This document shows, one piece after another, positions 7,561 through 16,154 of a DNA stretch of 64,000 nt (positions within the stretch are counted from its first letter, which is position 1; each line of letters starts with the position of its first letter). This DNA is from an uncultured Ilyobacter sp. (GTDB lineage: Bacteria > Fusobacteriota > Fusobacteriia > Fusobacteriales > Fusobacteriaceae). The stretch covers positions 1,426,001 to 1,490,000 of the forward strand of contig NZ_OY764059.1 of the NCBI RefSeq assembly GCF_963668085.1, given 5' to 3'. A program made the position numbers and the translations under genes. Below the pieces are notes generated by a model that saw only the letters and a list, made by a program, of their open reading frames with translations, searched no databases and had not been told where the DNA came from.

Positions 7561-9272
7561 TGCAGGTAATGAATTTTTCAGAAGCAAATTGTAAACACTG
7601 TTATAAATGTGTAAGAAAATGTGAAGTAAAGGCTATAAAAATAGAAAATGATCAGGCACATATCATGGAGGATAAATGCATCGCCTGTGGGCAGTGTTTT
7701 GCAATCTGTCCCCAAAATGCAAGGAATATAATGTCTGACCTTGATTTTGTAAAAAATGCCATATCTTCTGGAAGAAATGTAAACATATCTATAGCTCCAT
7801 CTTTCAGAGGTTTTTTCCAAGAGTCCCAGCGTTTTGTATCTGCAATAAAAAAACTTGGGTTTAACCAAATAGAAGAGACTGCAGTGGGAGCAGACCTGGT
7901 ATCACATGCCTACGAAAAATATCTCTCTTCTCAAGAAAGCGGGGCATTTATAACTACATGCTGTCCCTCGGTAGTATTTCTCATCCAAAAATATTACCCT
8001 TCTCTTGTGGACAACCTTATACCCTTTGTGTCTCCTATGATTGCCCATGGAAAACTCTTAAAAAAAGAGCGACCAAATGACCTTACTGTATTTTTAGGTC
8101 CCTGTGTTTCAAAAAAATGCGAGGCCATCTCCCGGGAAAACAACGGAATTATCGATGCTGTTCTGACTTTTGATGAGATAGCCAAGTGGCTTTCTGAAGA
8201 AAATATAGACTATCTAGAATTAGATCCCTCTGATCCTCATAAGTATGGTTCTGCCAAGGGAAAACAATACCCAATTGTTGGAGGTATCCTAGAAGGAATA
8301 AAAGATGAAATTTCTAAAAAAGGACTCATCTCCATGAGAATAGATGGGGTGGACGAGTGCAAAGAGGTATTTAAAGAGATAATAAACGGAAATGTGGAAA
8401 ACTCATGTATAGAGGTAAGTGCCTGTAAAAAAAGCTGTATAGGGGGACCCGGAGGCCACCATATTTCATCATCAATCTTCTCAAGACTTCAAAATGTCAA
8501 AGAATACCTTATATCGGCAAAGACCGAAGAAGCTCCTTTAGAATGTATAATATCAGAAAAAGATCTGAAAAAAATTATCCCTAAAAACCCTTTAAAAGAG
8601 CTTGAAATAGATGAAAAAAGCATAAAAGAAGTTCTTGTGAAAATGGGTAAATTTAGCAAGGTGGATGAACTAAACTGCGCTAGCTGCGGTTACAATACCT
8701 GCAGGGAAAATGCAATTGCCGTCCTTAAGGGAATGTCTAGTATCGATATGTGTATGCCTTTCATAAAGAGCAGAGCCGAAAGAATCTCCAACGAGATCTT
8801 TGAAAATTCCCCAAATGCACTGCTTATTGTAAATGATAATCTTGAGATCATAGAATCCAACATGTCATTTTCCAGGTTTTTCGGAGTCACTCCTTCTGAA
8901 AGTAAGGGACAGAGAATAGACAATTTTATACCAGGTGATGATCTCTTTTCTGTTTTTGAAGATAAGCAAAATATGCTTTGGAAAAAAATTCATATTCCAG
9001 AATTTAGTCTTTATATGAAAGAAAGTGTTATCCACCTAGACAATCAAAATGCCCTTCTGATTATCCTTTCTGATATAAGTGACGAAGAAAAAAGAAGGGG
9101 AGAACTTTTTGAGCTGAAGGAAAACACCCTACATGTAACCCAGGGAGTAATAGAAAAACAGATGAGAGTAGCCCAGGAAATCGCAAGCCTTCTAGGAGAA
9201 ACAACTGCTGAGACCAAGGTTGCTCTGACGAAATTAAAACGTGTCCTAGAGAAAGAAGGTGCAGAGCTTTGA
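7560..9272 (+). CDS. hydS: Sensory [FeFe] hydrogenase with C-terminal PAS domain (HydS type)
   Basis: A 570-residue putative H2 or redox sensor. Order: two [4Fe-4S] clusters (Cys11/14/17/21 and Cys40/43/46/50); an H-cluster domain with L1 TTCCPSV (Cys134, Cys135), L2 GPCVSKKCEA (Cys182) and L3 ACKKSCIGGPGGH (Cys289, Cys293); a further four-Cys cluster domain (Cys373, 376, 381, 398 in CASCGYNTC and MCMPF); then a PAS domain from about 410 to 510 and a helical tail. The divergent L2 and L3 motifs and the PAS domain mark the group C sensory type rather than a catalytic hydrogenase. It starts in the TAATG overlap and its stop overlaps the TTG start of the phosphatase gene. It presumably relays redox or H2 state to that phosphatase. 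Confidence 0.9.
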   Translation: MQVMNFSEANCKHCYKCVRKCEVKAIKIENDQAHIMEDKCIACGQCFAICPQNARNIMSDLDFVKNAISSGRNVNISIAPSFRGFFQESQRFVSAIKKLGFNQIEETAVGADLVSHAYEKYLSSQESGAFITTCCPSVVFLIQKYYPSLVDNLIPFVSPMIAHGKLLKKERPNDLTVFLGPCVSKKCEAISRENNGIIDAVLTFDEIAKWLSEENIDYLELDPSDPHKYGSAKGKQYPIVGGILEGIKDEISKKGLISMRIDGVDECKEVFKEIINGNVENSCIEVSACKKSCIGGPGGHHISSSIFSRLQNVKEYLISAKTEEAPLECIISEKDLKKIIPKNPLKELEIDEKSIKEVLVKMGKFSKVDELNCASCGYNTCRENAIAVLKGMSSIDMCMPFIKSRAERISNEIFENSPNALLIVNDNLEIIESNMSFSRFFGVTPSESKGQRIDNFIPGDDLFSVFEDKQNMLWKKIHIPEFSLYMKESVIHLDNQNALLIILSDISDEEKRRGELFELKENTLHVTQGVIEKQMRVAQEIASLLGETTAETKVALTKLKRVLEKEGAEL

Positions 9273-10444
9273 CAGAATACTTTATAGATGCCTCCTATAA
9301 AAATATCAATAAATTCGGGGAAGAGCTCTGCGGAGATAATGTAGAAACAGTAAAGACAGATGATGGAGTCATCCTAGTCCTTTCAGATGGACTAGGAAGT
9401 GGGGTCAAGGCAAATATACTAGCCACCCTCACCTCAAAAATAGCCGTCACTATGCTAAAAGAGGGGGCCAGTATAGAGGAAACCATAGACACCATTACAA
9501 ATACTCTTCCTGAATGCAGTGTCAGAAAGTTGGCTTATTCTACATTTACAATTATAAAAATAAAAAACAACGGTGAGACCTATATGGTGGAATATGACAA
9601 CCCGCCATGTTTCTTCTTTAGAAAGGGATGTGACTATCCATTAAATAAGGTTGAACGGATAGTCAATGGTAAGAAAATTCACGAATCCCATTTTAAAATG
9701 ACCACCGAGGATCTGCTTGTAGTAACAAGTGACGGTGCCGTTCATGCAGGGGTGGGGGAACTGCTGAACCTCGGATGGCAGTGGGAAGATATAAACGACT
9801 TTCTGAGAAGTCTCTCAGGAAAAAACTATTTCTCTGGAGAGGTGTCGGAAAACCTTTTGGCTGTGTGCAACAAACTTTATAACAATAAGCCAGGTGATGA
9901 CACCACTGTCTTATCAGTAAAGCTTCAATACAGAAAATATCTTGATCTCTTCACAGGTCCACCTGCAAACCCTGAAGACGATGATATCCTGCTAGAAAAA
10001 ATAAGAAATGCAAAGGGCCTAAAAATCCTTTCTGGAGGAACTACTTCTAACATTGTTTCAAAGGCCTTTGGGGAAGAGGTTTTTATAAACTTAAAAGACT
10101 ATCAAAGGTACAATGTACCCCCTGTGGGATTCATGAGGGGAGTTGACTTAGTCACAGAGGGACTTATCACCCTTAACAAAACAGTGGAATTGATAAAAAA
10201 CTATTATGAAGCCATCTACTCAGGAGAAAATTATCCACTAAATGAAGAGGATGGAGCAACTCTTATTTCAAGAATGCTCTTAAAAGAATCCACACATATT
10301 AATATATGGGCAGGGACAGCTGTAAATCCAGCACATCAAAACCCAGATCTTCCTACAGAGTTTAACATCAAGTTAAAAGTTGTAAGAGATCTGAAGTTTT
10401 GGCTCGAAAAGCTGGGAAAAACCGTAAATCTGATATATCTTTAA
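9269..10444 (+). CDS. PP2C/SpoIIE-type phosphatase paired with HydS
   Basis: A 391-residue protein. Residues about 5-215 form a SpoIIE/PP2C metal-dependent phosphatase domain, with VLVLSDGLGSG (Asp40), VVTSDGAVHAG and GDDTTVLSV as the metal-site motifs. Residues about 240-391 form a separate C-terminal domain, including LKILSGGTTSNIVSKAFG, whose function I do not recognise. The start is TTG at 9269, overlapping the HydS stop by four bases, with AAGGTG upstream. The ferredoxin-HydS-PP2C order resembles the T. maritima HydS locus. This suggests that H2 or redox sensing controls a Ser/Thr phosphorylation switch. The phosphoprotein target is unknown and no partner kinase is in the window. Confidence 0.85.
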   Translation: MTEYFIDASYKNINKFGEELCGDNVETVKTDDGVILVLSDGLGSGVKANILATLTSKIAVTMLKEGASIEETIDTITNTLPECSVRKLAYSTFTIIKIKNNGETYMVEYDNPPCFFFRKGCDYPLNKVERIVNGKKIHESHFKMTTEDLLVVTSDGAVHAGVGELLNLGWQWEDINDFLRSLSGKNYFSGEVSENLLAVCNKLYNNKPGDDTTVLSVKLQYRKYLDLFTGPPANPEDDDILLEKIRNAKGLKILSGGTTSNIVSKAFGEEVFINLKDYQRYNVPPVGFMRGVDLVTEGLITLNKTVELIKNYYEAIYSGENYPLNEEDGATLISRMLLKESTHINIWAGTAVNPAHQNPDLPTEFNIKLKVVRDLKFWLEKLGKTVNLIYL

Positions 10445-10469
10445 CTTTTATTTTAAAGGCTAAAATCTA

Positions 10470-10524
10470 TGCCTATATCAAGAAGAAAACTTATTTTTTT
10501 TCTCTTGATATAGGCATTTTTTTA
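10470..10524 (+). terminator. Intrinsic terminator after the HydS operon
   Basis: TGCCTATATCAAGA at 10470 pairs with TCTTGATATAGGCA ending at 10516 and is followed by TTTTTTTA. It separates the sensory operon from the hydrogenase operon, so the two units can be expressed independently. The remaining bases to 10677 are AT-rich; I see no confident promoter there. Confidence 0.8.
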
Positions 10525-10677
10525 TTTTTGTGATAAAAATCTCAGCAAACAAATAAAATAAAATTATAATTATGTAGGAATAGAAAGCAAACTTTCTAAT
10601 AATACTAGTAATTTATTTTTTTCTGATCTTTAAATTTTTATTACTTATTTTCAAATAAAAAATAACGGAGGTATCCT

Positions 10678-12375
10678 ATGAACCGAGTGGGGAGGGAGGA
10701 ACTAAAAGAAAAAATCGCATTACTGGTAGCTAAATATGGTAATGACCGAGCAGCTATTTTGCCCGTTCTTGAAGATATAAGCAGGGAATATGGTGAGATC
10801 GACCTTTATGCAATGCAGACTTTAGCGTTTTTAGTCGATATACATCCTAGTGAGGTGTTCGGTGTAGCGACTTTTTATAACTTTCTGAAGTCCGGTAAAA
10901 AACACGGAAAATATGTCATAAGGCTTTGCAGAACTATATCCTGTCATATGAAAGAAAAAGACCGAATTGCAAAACAACTGAATAACGAACTTGAAATAGA
11001 ATTTGGAGAGATCACCTCTGACGGCTTATTCTCCCTTGAGTACTGTAATTGTCTTGGAATGTGTGATCAGGGACCGGCGATGTTGATCAACGATATCCTC
11101 ATATCCAAGGTAAAACCATCTGACATCCCTCTTATTATTCAATCATGCAGAAGAGGTGTTCTAGGGAAAGAATATAAAACCCCCTTGGTATCCAAGGTAG
11201 TGAAAAAAGGTCCCCTTTTAGAGGAAAATTTTATCCCGGGAAGTGTCCTTAGAGAAACAATGAAAAGAGATAAAGACAGTATTTTAGAAGACATAGAAAA
11301 ATCAAATCTCAGAGGAAGAGGTGGGGCAGGATTTCCAACTGGATTTAAATGGAGACTGGCCAAAGATGAGAAAAAAGATAAAAAATTTATTGTTTGTAAC
11401 GCAGATGAGGGAGAACCGGGAACTTTTAAGGACAGGTATATCCTGCACAAGAATTTTCAGAGAGTTTTGGAAGGTATGAGTATCGCCGCCTATGTAATAG
11501 GGGCTTCAAAGGGATTCATCTATCTGAGGGGAGAATATACCTATATTAAAGAAACCCTTGAAAAAGAGATCGAAAAAAGGCGGAGAGCCGGACTTTTGGG
11601 AAATAAAACAGAAAAGGGTTTAGACTTTGATATCGAGATAAGAATGGGTGCCGGGGCTTATATCTGCGGTGAAGAGACAGCCCTTATCGAGTCTTTAGAG
11701 GGAAAAAGAGGGGAACCTAGAAATAAGCCTCCATATCCTGTGGACACAGGTTTCATGAATTATCCCACCCTTGTGAACAATGTAGAGACATTTTTAAATG
11801 TAAATCTAATATGTGAAAAAGGAGTTGAATCCTTTGGTCAGTATGGAACCGATAGTTCAAAGGGAACAAAATTTTTTAGCATCTCTGGTGACTGTAAAAA
11901 TGAGGGAATATATGAACTTCCCTTTGGAGTCACAATAGACAAGGTAGTAACTCTGGCAGAGGGGAAAGATATTAAAGCTGTACAGATCGGAGGAGCTGCA
12001 GGGGAATGTGTCCACAAAAATGATTTCTCAAAGCGTATCGCTTTTGAGGCGGCATCTACAGGAGGATCCATTATTCTTTTTAACGAGAACAGGGATATGC
12101 TAGACATTGCCGAAAACTTCATGGAATTTTTTGTAGAGGAATCCTGTGGTCAATGTACCCCGTGCAGAGAAGGTACCTATAGAATACTAGAGGGGATAAG
12201 GCTTTTGAAAAAAGGTAAATGCTCTGTTACTTATCTAAATAAACTTCTAGAACTGTGTGAAACTGTTGAATTGGCATCTAAATGCGGATTGGGTCAGCTT
12301 AGCACAGTGGCCTTTAGGTCTATTGTGGAAAACTTCAAAGAGGAGATCCTGGGAAGACTCCCAGAGGAGGTGTAA
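10678..12375 (+). CDS. hydB: Fused NuoE-NuoF type flavoprotein subunit of [FeFe] hydrogenase
   Basis: A 565-residue protein that joins two subunits usually separate in bifurcating hydrogenases. Residues 1-160 are HydC/NuoE-like, with [2Fe-2S] cysteines Cys84, Cys89, Cys125 and Cys129. Residues 180-565 are HydB/NuoF-like, with the FMN loop GRGGAGFPTGFKW (213-225), NADEGEPGTFKDR (241-253) for NADH, GAGAYICGEETALIESLEGK (325-343), and the [4Fe-4S] ligands in SCGQCTPCREG (Cys490, 493, 496) and Cys536. It lacks the C-terminal double-cluster ferredoxin domain of T. maritima HydB. The expected role is NAD(H) and ferredoxin electron exchange with HydA. The start has CGGAGG upstream. It ends four bases before the hydA start. 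Confidence 0.92.
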   Translation: MNRVGREELKEKIALLVAKYGNDRAAILPVLEDISREYGEIDLYAMQTLAFLVDIHPSEVFGVATFYNFLKSGKKHGKYVIRLCRTISCHMKEKDRIAKQLNNELEIEFGEITSDGLFSLEYCNCLGMCDQGPAMLINDILISKVKPSDIPLIIQSCRRGVLGKEYKTPLVSKVVKKGPLLEENFIPGSVLRETMKRDKDSILEDIEKSNLRGRGGAGFPTGFKWRLAKDEKKDKKFIVCNADEGEPGTFKDRYILHKNFQRVLEGMSIAAYVIGASKGFIYLRGEYTYIKETLEKEIEKRRRAGLLGNKTEKGLDFDIEIRMGAGAYICGEETALIESLEGKRGEPRNKPPYPVDTGFMNYPTLVNNVETFLNVNLICEKGVESFGQYGTDSSKGTKFFSISGDCKNEGIYELPFGVTIDKVVTLAEGKDIKAVQIGGAAGECVHKNDFSKRIAFEAASTGGSIILFNENRDMLDIAENFMEFFVEESCGQCTPCREGTYRILEGIRLLKKGKCSVTYLNKLLELCETVELASKCGLGQLSTVAFRSIVENFKEEILGRLPEEV

Positions 12376-12379
12376 TACT

Positions 12380-14302
12380 ATGATAAACAAGTGTGATACA
12401 GGCAGCTGTAGAGTTCCTAAAACTGAGATGCTAAGAGATGCCTGCGAGGGACAGGAGGAAGAGTGTAAGTTAGAACTCATCGACATAGAAATAGACAATA
12501 AAAAAATTCAGGTAACTAAGGGCACCACCATACTAAAGGCTGCTAAGGGTATAGGGGTAAAAATCCCAACTCTCTGCAATCATGATGACCTATGCCTTGC
12601 TGGAGTCTGCAGAATATGCCTAGTAGAAGTGGAGGGGTTTAAGACTCTTCAGGCCTCATGCTCATACTCTATCTCTCAGCCTATAAAAATAAAAACTAAT
12701 ACAGCAAAAATAAGACGATCTAGACGAAATGTTTTAGAGCTCATTCTAGCGGATCACGTTGGAGAATGTTACTCGTGTATGAGAAACGGAAACTGTGAAC
12801 TGCAGGACCTCGCAATGGAATATGGTATAACCTCCTACCCCTACGGACATGATAATGTCAGGAAAAAAGGAGTGGATTTTTCAAGTCACGCAATAATGAG
12901 AGACCTAGACAAATGTATCCTCTGCAGAAGATGTGTCAGAAGCTGTATAGACCTACAGGAAGTGGGAGTCTTTAGTATAAAAGGACGTGGTAAGGATTCT
13001 ACTATTACAACCTTTGGCAACAAGCCCATGGATGAAATAGTGTGTATAAACTGTGGTCAGTGCATAAACAGGTGCCCCACAGCCGCCCTATATGAAAAAG
13101 ATGAAAGTGAACTTGTATGGAACGCCTTAGAAACAGAGGGAAAACACGTGGTTATACAGACTGCTCCTGCACCTCGAGCAGGTATAGGGGAAGAATTCGG
13201 ACTAGAACCCGGGACCCCTATGACCTTAAAAATGAACACTGCACTTAGACGTTGCGGATTCCATAAGGTCTTTGACACCTGTTTCACAGCTGACCTCACA
13301 ATCATAGAGGAAGGAACAGAACTTGTGAAAAGACTTTATGACAATATAGAAGGGGACGGTCTTACAAAACTCCCAGTTTTCACATCCTGCTCTCCAGGAT
13401 GGGTAAAATACCTAGAGCACTTTTATCCTGAATTTATGGATAATCTTTCTACTGCAAAGAGTCCCCAGCAGATGTTTGGAACTATTATAAAAACTTATTA
13501 TGCTGAAAAGAACAATATAAATCCTGAGGACATAGTAACTGTGGCCTTAATGCCATGTACTGCAAAGAAATATGAAGCCGGAAGACCGGAAATGTGCCAG
13601 TCAGGATACAGAGACGTAGATTATGGAATTACAACTAGAGAGATGGCAAAAATGTTTAAAGAAACGGGAATAGACCTACCGAATATTGAAGATTCAGCTT
13701 TTGATGACCCCTTTACAGGGGGAAGTGGTTCCGGTGTTATTTTTGGTGCAACGGGAGGAGTGATGGAGTCAGCTATAAGAACACTCTATGAGCTAGTAAC
13801 AGGAGAAAAGGTGGATTCTCTCTTTGAACACGGAGATGTAAAACCTGTAAGAGGGTTTGAAAATATAAAATCTCTTGAATTAAAGATAGACAATGTAACA
13901 GAGGTTCCTGAGCTTCTAAAGGGTCAGCTTAATTCATTTGAATTTCTAAAAAATCAAACTTTGAAAGTCGCCATATGTCACGGAACCTCAAATGCCAAAA
14001 GAGTCCTTGAGAATATAAAAAACGGTGGAGAATTCAGTACCTATCATTTTATTGAATTTATGGCGTGCCCAGGTGGCTGTCTCGGTGGAGGAGGTCAGCC
14101 TATACCTACCAATGAAGAGATAAGGACTAAAAGAGCAAAGGCCATATACAGTGAAGATAAAAAAGCTGCAGTTAGAAAATCCTATGAAAATCCCGGAGTC
14201 TTAGAACTTTACAAGAATTTCTTTAAAGATGGTCCGGGAAAGGAAAAGGCCCATAAGTTGTTGCATACCCATTATAAAAAACGTGGAAAAGAGATCATAT
14301 AA
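12380..14302 (+). CDS. hydA: [FeFe] hydrogenase catalytic subunit
   Basis: A 640-residue catalytic subunit. After a 30-residue Cys-containing extension come a [2Fe-2S] domain (Cys66, 77, 80, 94), a His-Cys3 [4Fe-4S] motif (His126, Cys130, 133, 139), two [4Fe-4S] clusters (Cys179/182/185/189 and Cys222/225/228/232) and the H-domain. The H-domain motifs are L1 FTSCSPGW (337-341), L2 MPCTAKKYE (Cys393) and L3 EFMACPGGC (Cys563, 567). There is no C-terminal [2Fe-2S] domain as in T. maritima HydA. ATG 12380 was chosen because GAGGAGGTG lies seven bases upstream; the longer frame back to 12257 overlaps hydB. Together with the fused HydB it should evolve H2 from NADH and reduced ferredoxin. The maturases HydE, HydF and HydG are not in the window. 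Confidence 0.95.
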   Translation: MINKCDTGSCRVPKTEMLRDACEGQEEECKLELIDIEIDNKKIQVTKGTTILKAAKGIGVKIPTLCNHDDLCLAGVCRICLVEVEGFKTLQASCSYSISQPIKIKTNTAKIRRSRRNVLELILADHVGECYSCMRNGNCELQDLAMEYGITSYPYGHDNVRKKGVDFSSHAIMRDLDKCILCRRCVRSCIDLQEVGVFSIKGRGKDSTITTFGNKPMDEIVCINCGQCINRCPTAALYEKDESELVWNALETEGKHVVIQTAPAPRAGIGEEFGLEPGTPMTLKMNTALRRCGFHKVFDTCFTADLTIIEEGTELVKRLYDNIEGDGLTKLPVFTSCSPGWVKYLEHFYPEFMDNLSTAKSPQQMFGTIIKTYYAEKNNINPEDIVTVALMPCTAKKYEAGRPEMCQSGYRDVDYGITTREMAKMFKETGIDLPNIEDSAFDDPFTGGSGSGVIFGATGGVMESAIRTLYELVTGEKVDSLFEHGDVKPVRGFENIKSLELKIDNVTEVPELLKGQLNSFEFLKNQTLKVAICHGTSNAKRVLENIKNGGEFSTYHFIEFMACPGGCLGGGGQPIPTNEEIRTKRAKAIYSEDKKAAVRKSYENPGVLELYKNFFKDGPGKEKAHKLLHTHYKKRGKEII

Positions 14303-14309
14303 AACTCAT

Positions 14310-14346
14310 GAGGAGAAACCTTAAGGTTTCCCCTCTAATTTTTTTA
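14310..14346 (+). terminator. Intrinsic terminator of the hydrogenase operon
   Basis: GAGGAGAAACC-TTAA-GGTTTCCCCTC at 14310-14335 is followed by TAATTTTTTT. Confidence 0.85.
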
Positions 14347-14421
14347 AAGGATAAAATGACCTAAGTTCTTTATAAAATGTTCTGAAAGTGATATAATTAA
14401 AAAAAACTTTAGGGGGTTTTC

Positions 14422-15909
14422 ATGCATAAAAAAATTATGATTCAGGGAACAGGTTCTTCTGTAGGAAAAAGCCTTGTGACAGCAGGCCTCTGCAGAATTT
14501 TTTATAAAGACGGATACAAAGTCAGCCCTTTTAAATCTCAGAACATGGCTCTGAACTCTTTTGTAGATGAAGAGGGCCTAGAGCTCGGGCGAGCACAGGT
14601 TGTACAGGCCGAGATGGGTGGAGAAAAACCTAGGGCCTATATGAACCCTATATTACTGAAACCAAATGCAGACGATCACTCTCAGGTTATATTCATGGGA
14701 AAACCTTGCGGGAATGTCACTGCAGTAGAATATTTTTCTCAGACAGAAAAACTAAGAAAAGTGGCCTTAGAGGGATATGATAAAATAAGAAAAAATTATG
14801 ACCTATGTGTTCTTGAAGGGGGAGGAAGTCCTGCAGAGATAAATCTCAGAGAGGTAGACGTGGTAAACATGGGAATGGCAGAACTAGTAGATGCCCCTGT
14901 AGTACTTGTTTCTGATATAGAAAGAGGAGGGGTCTTTGCCCAAATATACGGTACAATAATGCTTTTAGACAAAAATGACAGAGACCGAATTAAAGGTATC
15001 ATCATAAATAAATTTAGAGGAAACAAAGAGATACTAGATCCTGGAATTGAGATGATAAAGAAAAAGCTAAAAGAGGATGGGGTAGACATACCTATACTAG
15101 GGGTTCTTCCACACCTAGATGTAAAAATAGAAGAGGAAGATGTCCTGGCAAAAAAACTTACTGCAAAAAAAACTAAAAATGATATAACCATTTCAGTAAT
15201 AAGAACCCCTAAGATGTCAAACTATACCGATTTTGATGTTTTTGAGTTTTACGATGATGTGGCTCTAAACTACGTAGACTCTCCTGAGGATATCGGAGAG
15301 GAGGACATGATAATAATTCCCGGAAGTAAAAATACTATAGGGGATTTGATTTTTATAAAGGAAAGTGGAATTTATAAAAAAATTACAGAGGAAGCCCAAA
15401 AAGGAAAATTGATTTTTGGAATCTGCGGCGGTTTTCAAATACTAGGAAGCAAGATAATGGATCCTCTCTGCATAGAGACACCTCTAGGAGAAGAAGATGG
15501 GCTTGGACTCCTAAATGTGACGACTACGATGGGAGAAGAAAAAGCAACCTATCAAGTGGAAAAAAAATTGATCAACTGCAAAGGCATTCTTACCGGCCTT
15601 GAAGGTGCTTCTGTAAAAGGATATGAAATTCATCAAGGTCAGACAGAGGGAAAAGAAGAGCTTTTTTTAGAGGGAGATCTCTATGTGGGAGTCTATAGAG
15701 AAAATATCATGGCAACTTATCTTCATGGAATCTTTGACAATGGAATCTTTACAAGGCATATTTTAAATTACCTGAGAAGAGAAAAAGGACTTAAAGAAAA
15801 TGAAAATCTAATTGATTATGAAAAAGTCAAAAACATGGAATTTGACAAATGGGAAGAGCATCTGAGAAAAAATCTGGATATAGATAAAATATATGAGATA
15901 CTAAAATAG
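14422..15909 (+). CDS. cobQ: Cobyric acid synthase
   Basis: A 495-residue glutamine-dependent amidase that amidates four carboxylates of adenosyl-cobyrinate a,c-diamide in B12 synthesis. The N-terminal P-loop-type domain starts IMIQGTGSSVGKSLVTAGLC and contains FKSQNMALNS and LLKPNADDHSQV. The C-terminal class-I glutaminase-like domain has the nucleophile Cys in FGICGGFQILG and a HGIFDN motif near residue 432. AGGGGG precedes the ATG. No other cob/cbi gene is adjacent, so it may serve salvage or belong to a scattered pathway. It ends in a strong terminator and converges with a cobalamin riboswitch transcript. Confidence 0.95.
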   Translation: MHKKIMIQGTGSSVGKSLVTAGLCRIFYKDGYKVSPFKSQNMALNSFVDEEGLELGRAQVVQAEMGGEKPRAYMNPILLKPNADDHSQVIFMGKPCGNVTAVEYFSQTEKLRKVALEGYDKIRKNYDLCVLEGGGSPAEINLREVDVVNMGMAELVDAPVVLVSDIERGGVFAQIYGTIMLLDKNDRDRIKGIIINKFRGNKEILDPGIEMIKKKLKEDGVDIPILGVLPHLDVKIEEEDVLAKKLTAKKTKNDITISVIRTPKMSNYTDFDVFEFYDDVALNYVDSPEDIGEEDMIIIPGSKNTIGDLIFIKESGIYKKITEEAQKGKLIFGICGGFQILGSKIMDPLCIETPLGEEDGLGLLNVTTTMGEEKATYQVEKKLINCKGILTGLEGASVKGYEIHQGQTEGKEELFLEGDLYVGVYRENIMATYLHGIFDNGIFTRHILNYLRREKGLKENENLIDYEKVKNMEFDKWEEHLRKNLDIDKIYEILK

Positions 15910-15932
15910 GGGCCTAAGGCCCCTATTTTAAT
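15902..15932. terminator. Terminator after cobQ (works on both strands)
   Basis: AAATAGGGGCC-TA-AGGCCCCTATTTTA forms a GC-rich stem at about 15904-15930, flanked by A-rich and T-rich DNA. Confidence 0.85.
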
Positions 15933-15978
15933 TCCAAACTAAACTATATGTAATTTTATAAAAGAAGGCTTATTCAGT

Positions 15979-16000
15979 GGGGAACAGGCTAGTGTTCCCC
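15979..16000. other. Stable hairpin between cobQ and the riboswitch terminator
   Basis: GGGGAACA-GGCTAG-TGTTCCCC is a perfect 8-base stem without a T-tract. The 8-mer CAGGCTAG across its arm and loop recurs at 16132-16139 next to the riboswitch. It may be part of an RNA made from the minus strand. The rest of 15932-16040 shows nothing else. Confidence 0.35.
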
Positions 16001-16040
16001 GAGGAAGATATAAAAATGTCAATTTGACTTGATGGCAAAT

Positions 16041-16080
16041 ATAAAAAATCTCCTATCAGATTTCACCTGACAGGAGAAGT
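16041..16080 (-). terminator. Intrinsic terminator downstream of the cobalamin riboswitch
   Basis: On the minus strand, TCTCCTGTCAG-GTGAAAT-CTGATAGGAGA is followed by TTTTTTATA. It lies about 80 bases after the conserved ACCTGCC of the aptamer and would end a transcript of roughly 250 bases. Confidence 0.8.
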
Positions 16081-16154
16081 ATAAAAAACAGTACAATAAA
16101 ATTATAATGTCTCTCACACTTCCCGTCCTCGCAGGCTAGCATAAATCTTTTCAT
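16056..16154 (-). CDS. Possible 32-residue peptide directly after the riboswitch
   Basis: ATG at 16154 immediately follows the aptamer, and the AGGAG inside the conserved AGGAGACCTGCC is seven bases upstream, an acceptable ribosome-binding distance. The peptide begins MKRFMLACEDGKCERH, continues with a hydrophobic run, and its stop lies in the terminator stem. It may be coincidental. No homology is recognised. Confidence 0.2.
   Translation of the reverse strand: MKRFMLACEDGKCERHYNFIVLFFILLLSGEI

Noticed and set aside
11139..12122. Two minus-strand ORFs within hydB
   Set aside because: Antisense shadows of the conserved NuoF-like frame, without start signals.
12257..12379. Longer N-terminus for HydA inside hydB
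   Set aside because: The extra 41 residues are hydB read in another frame; the strong site GAGGAGGTG fits ATG 12380.
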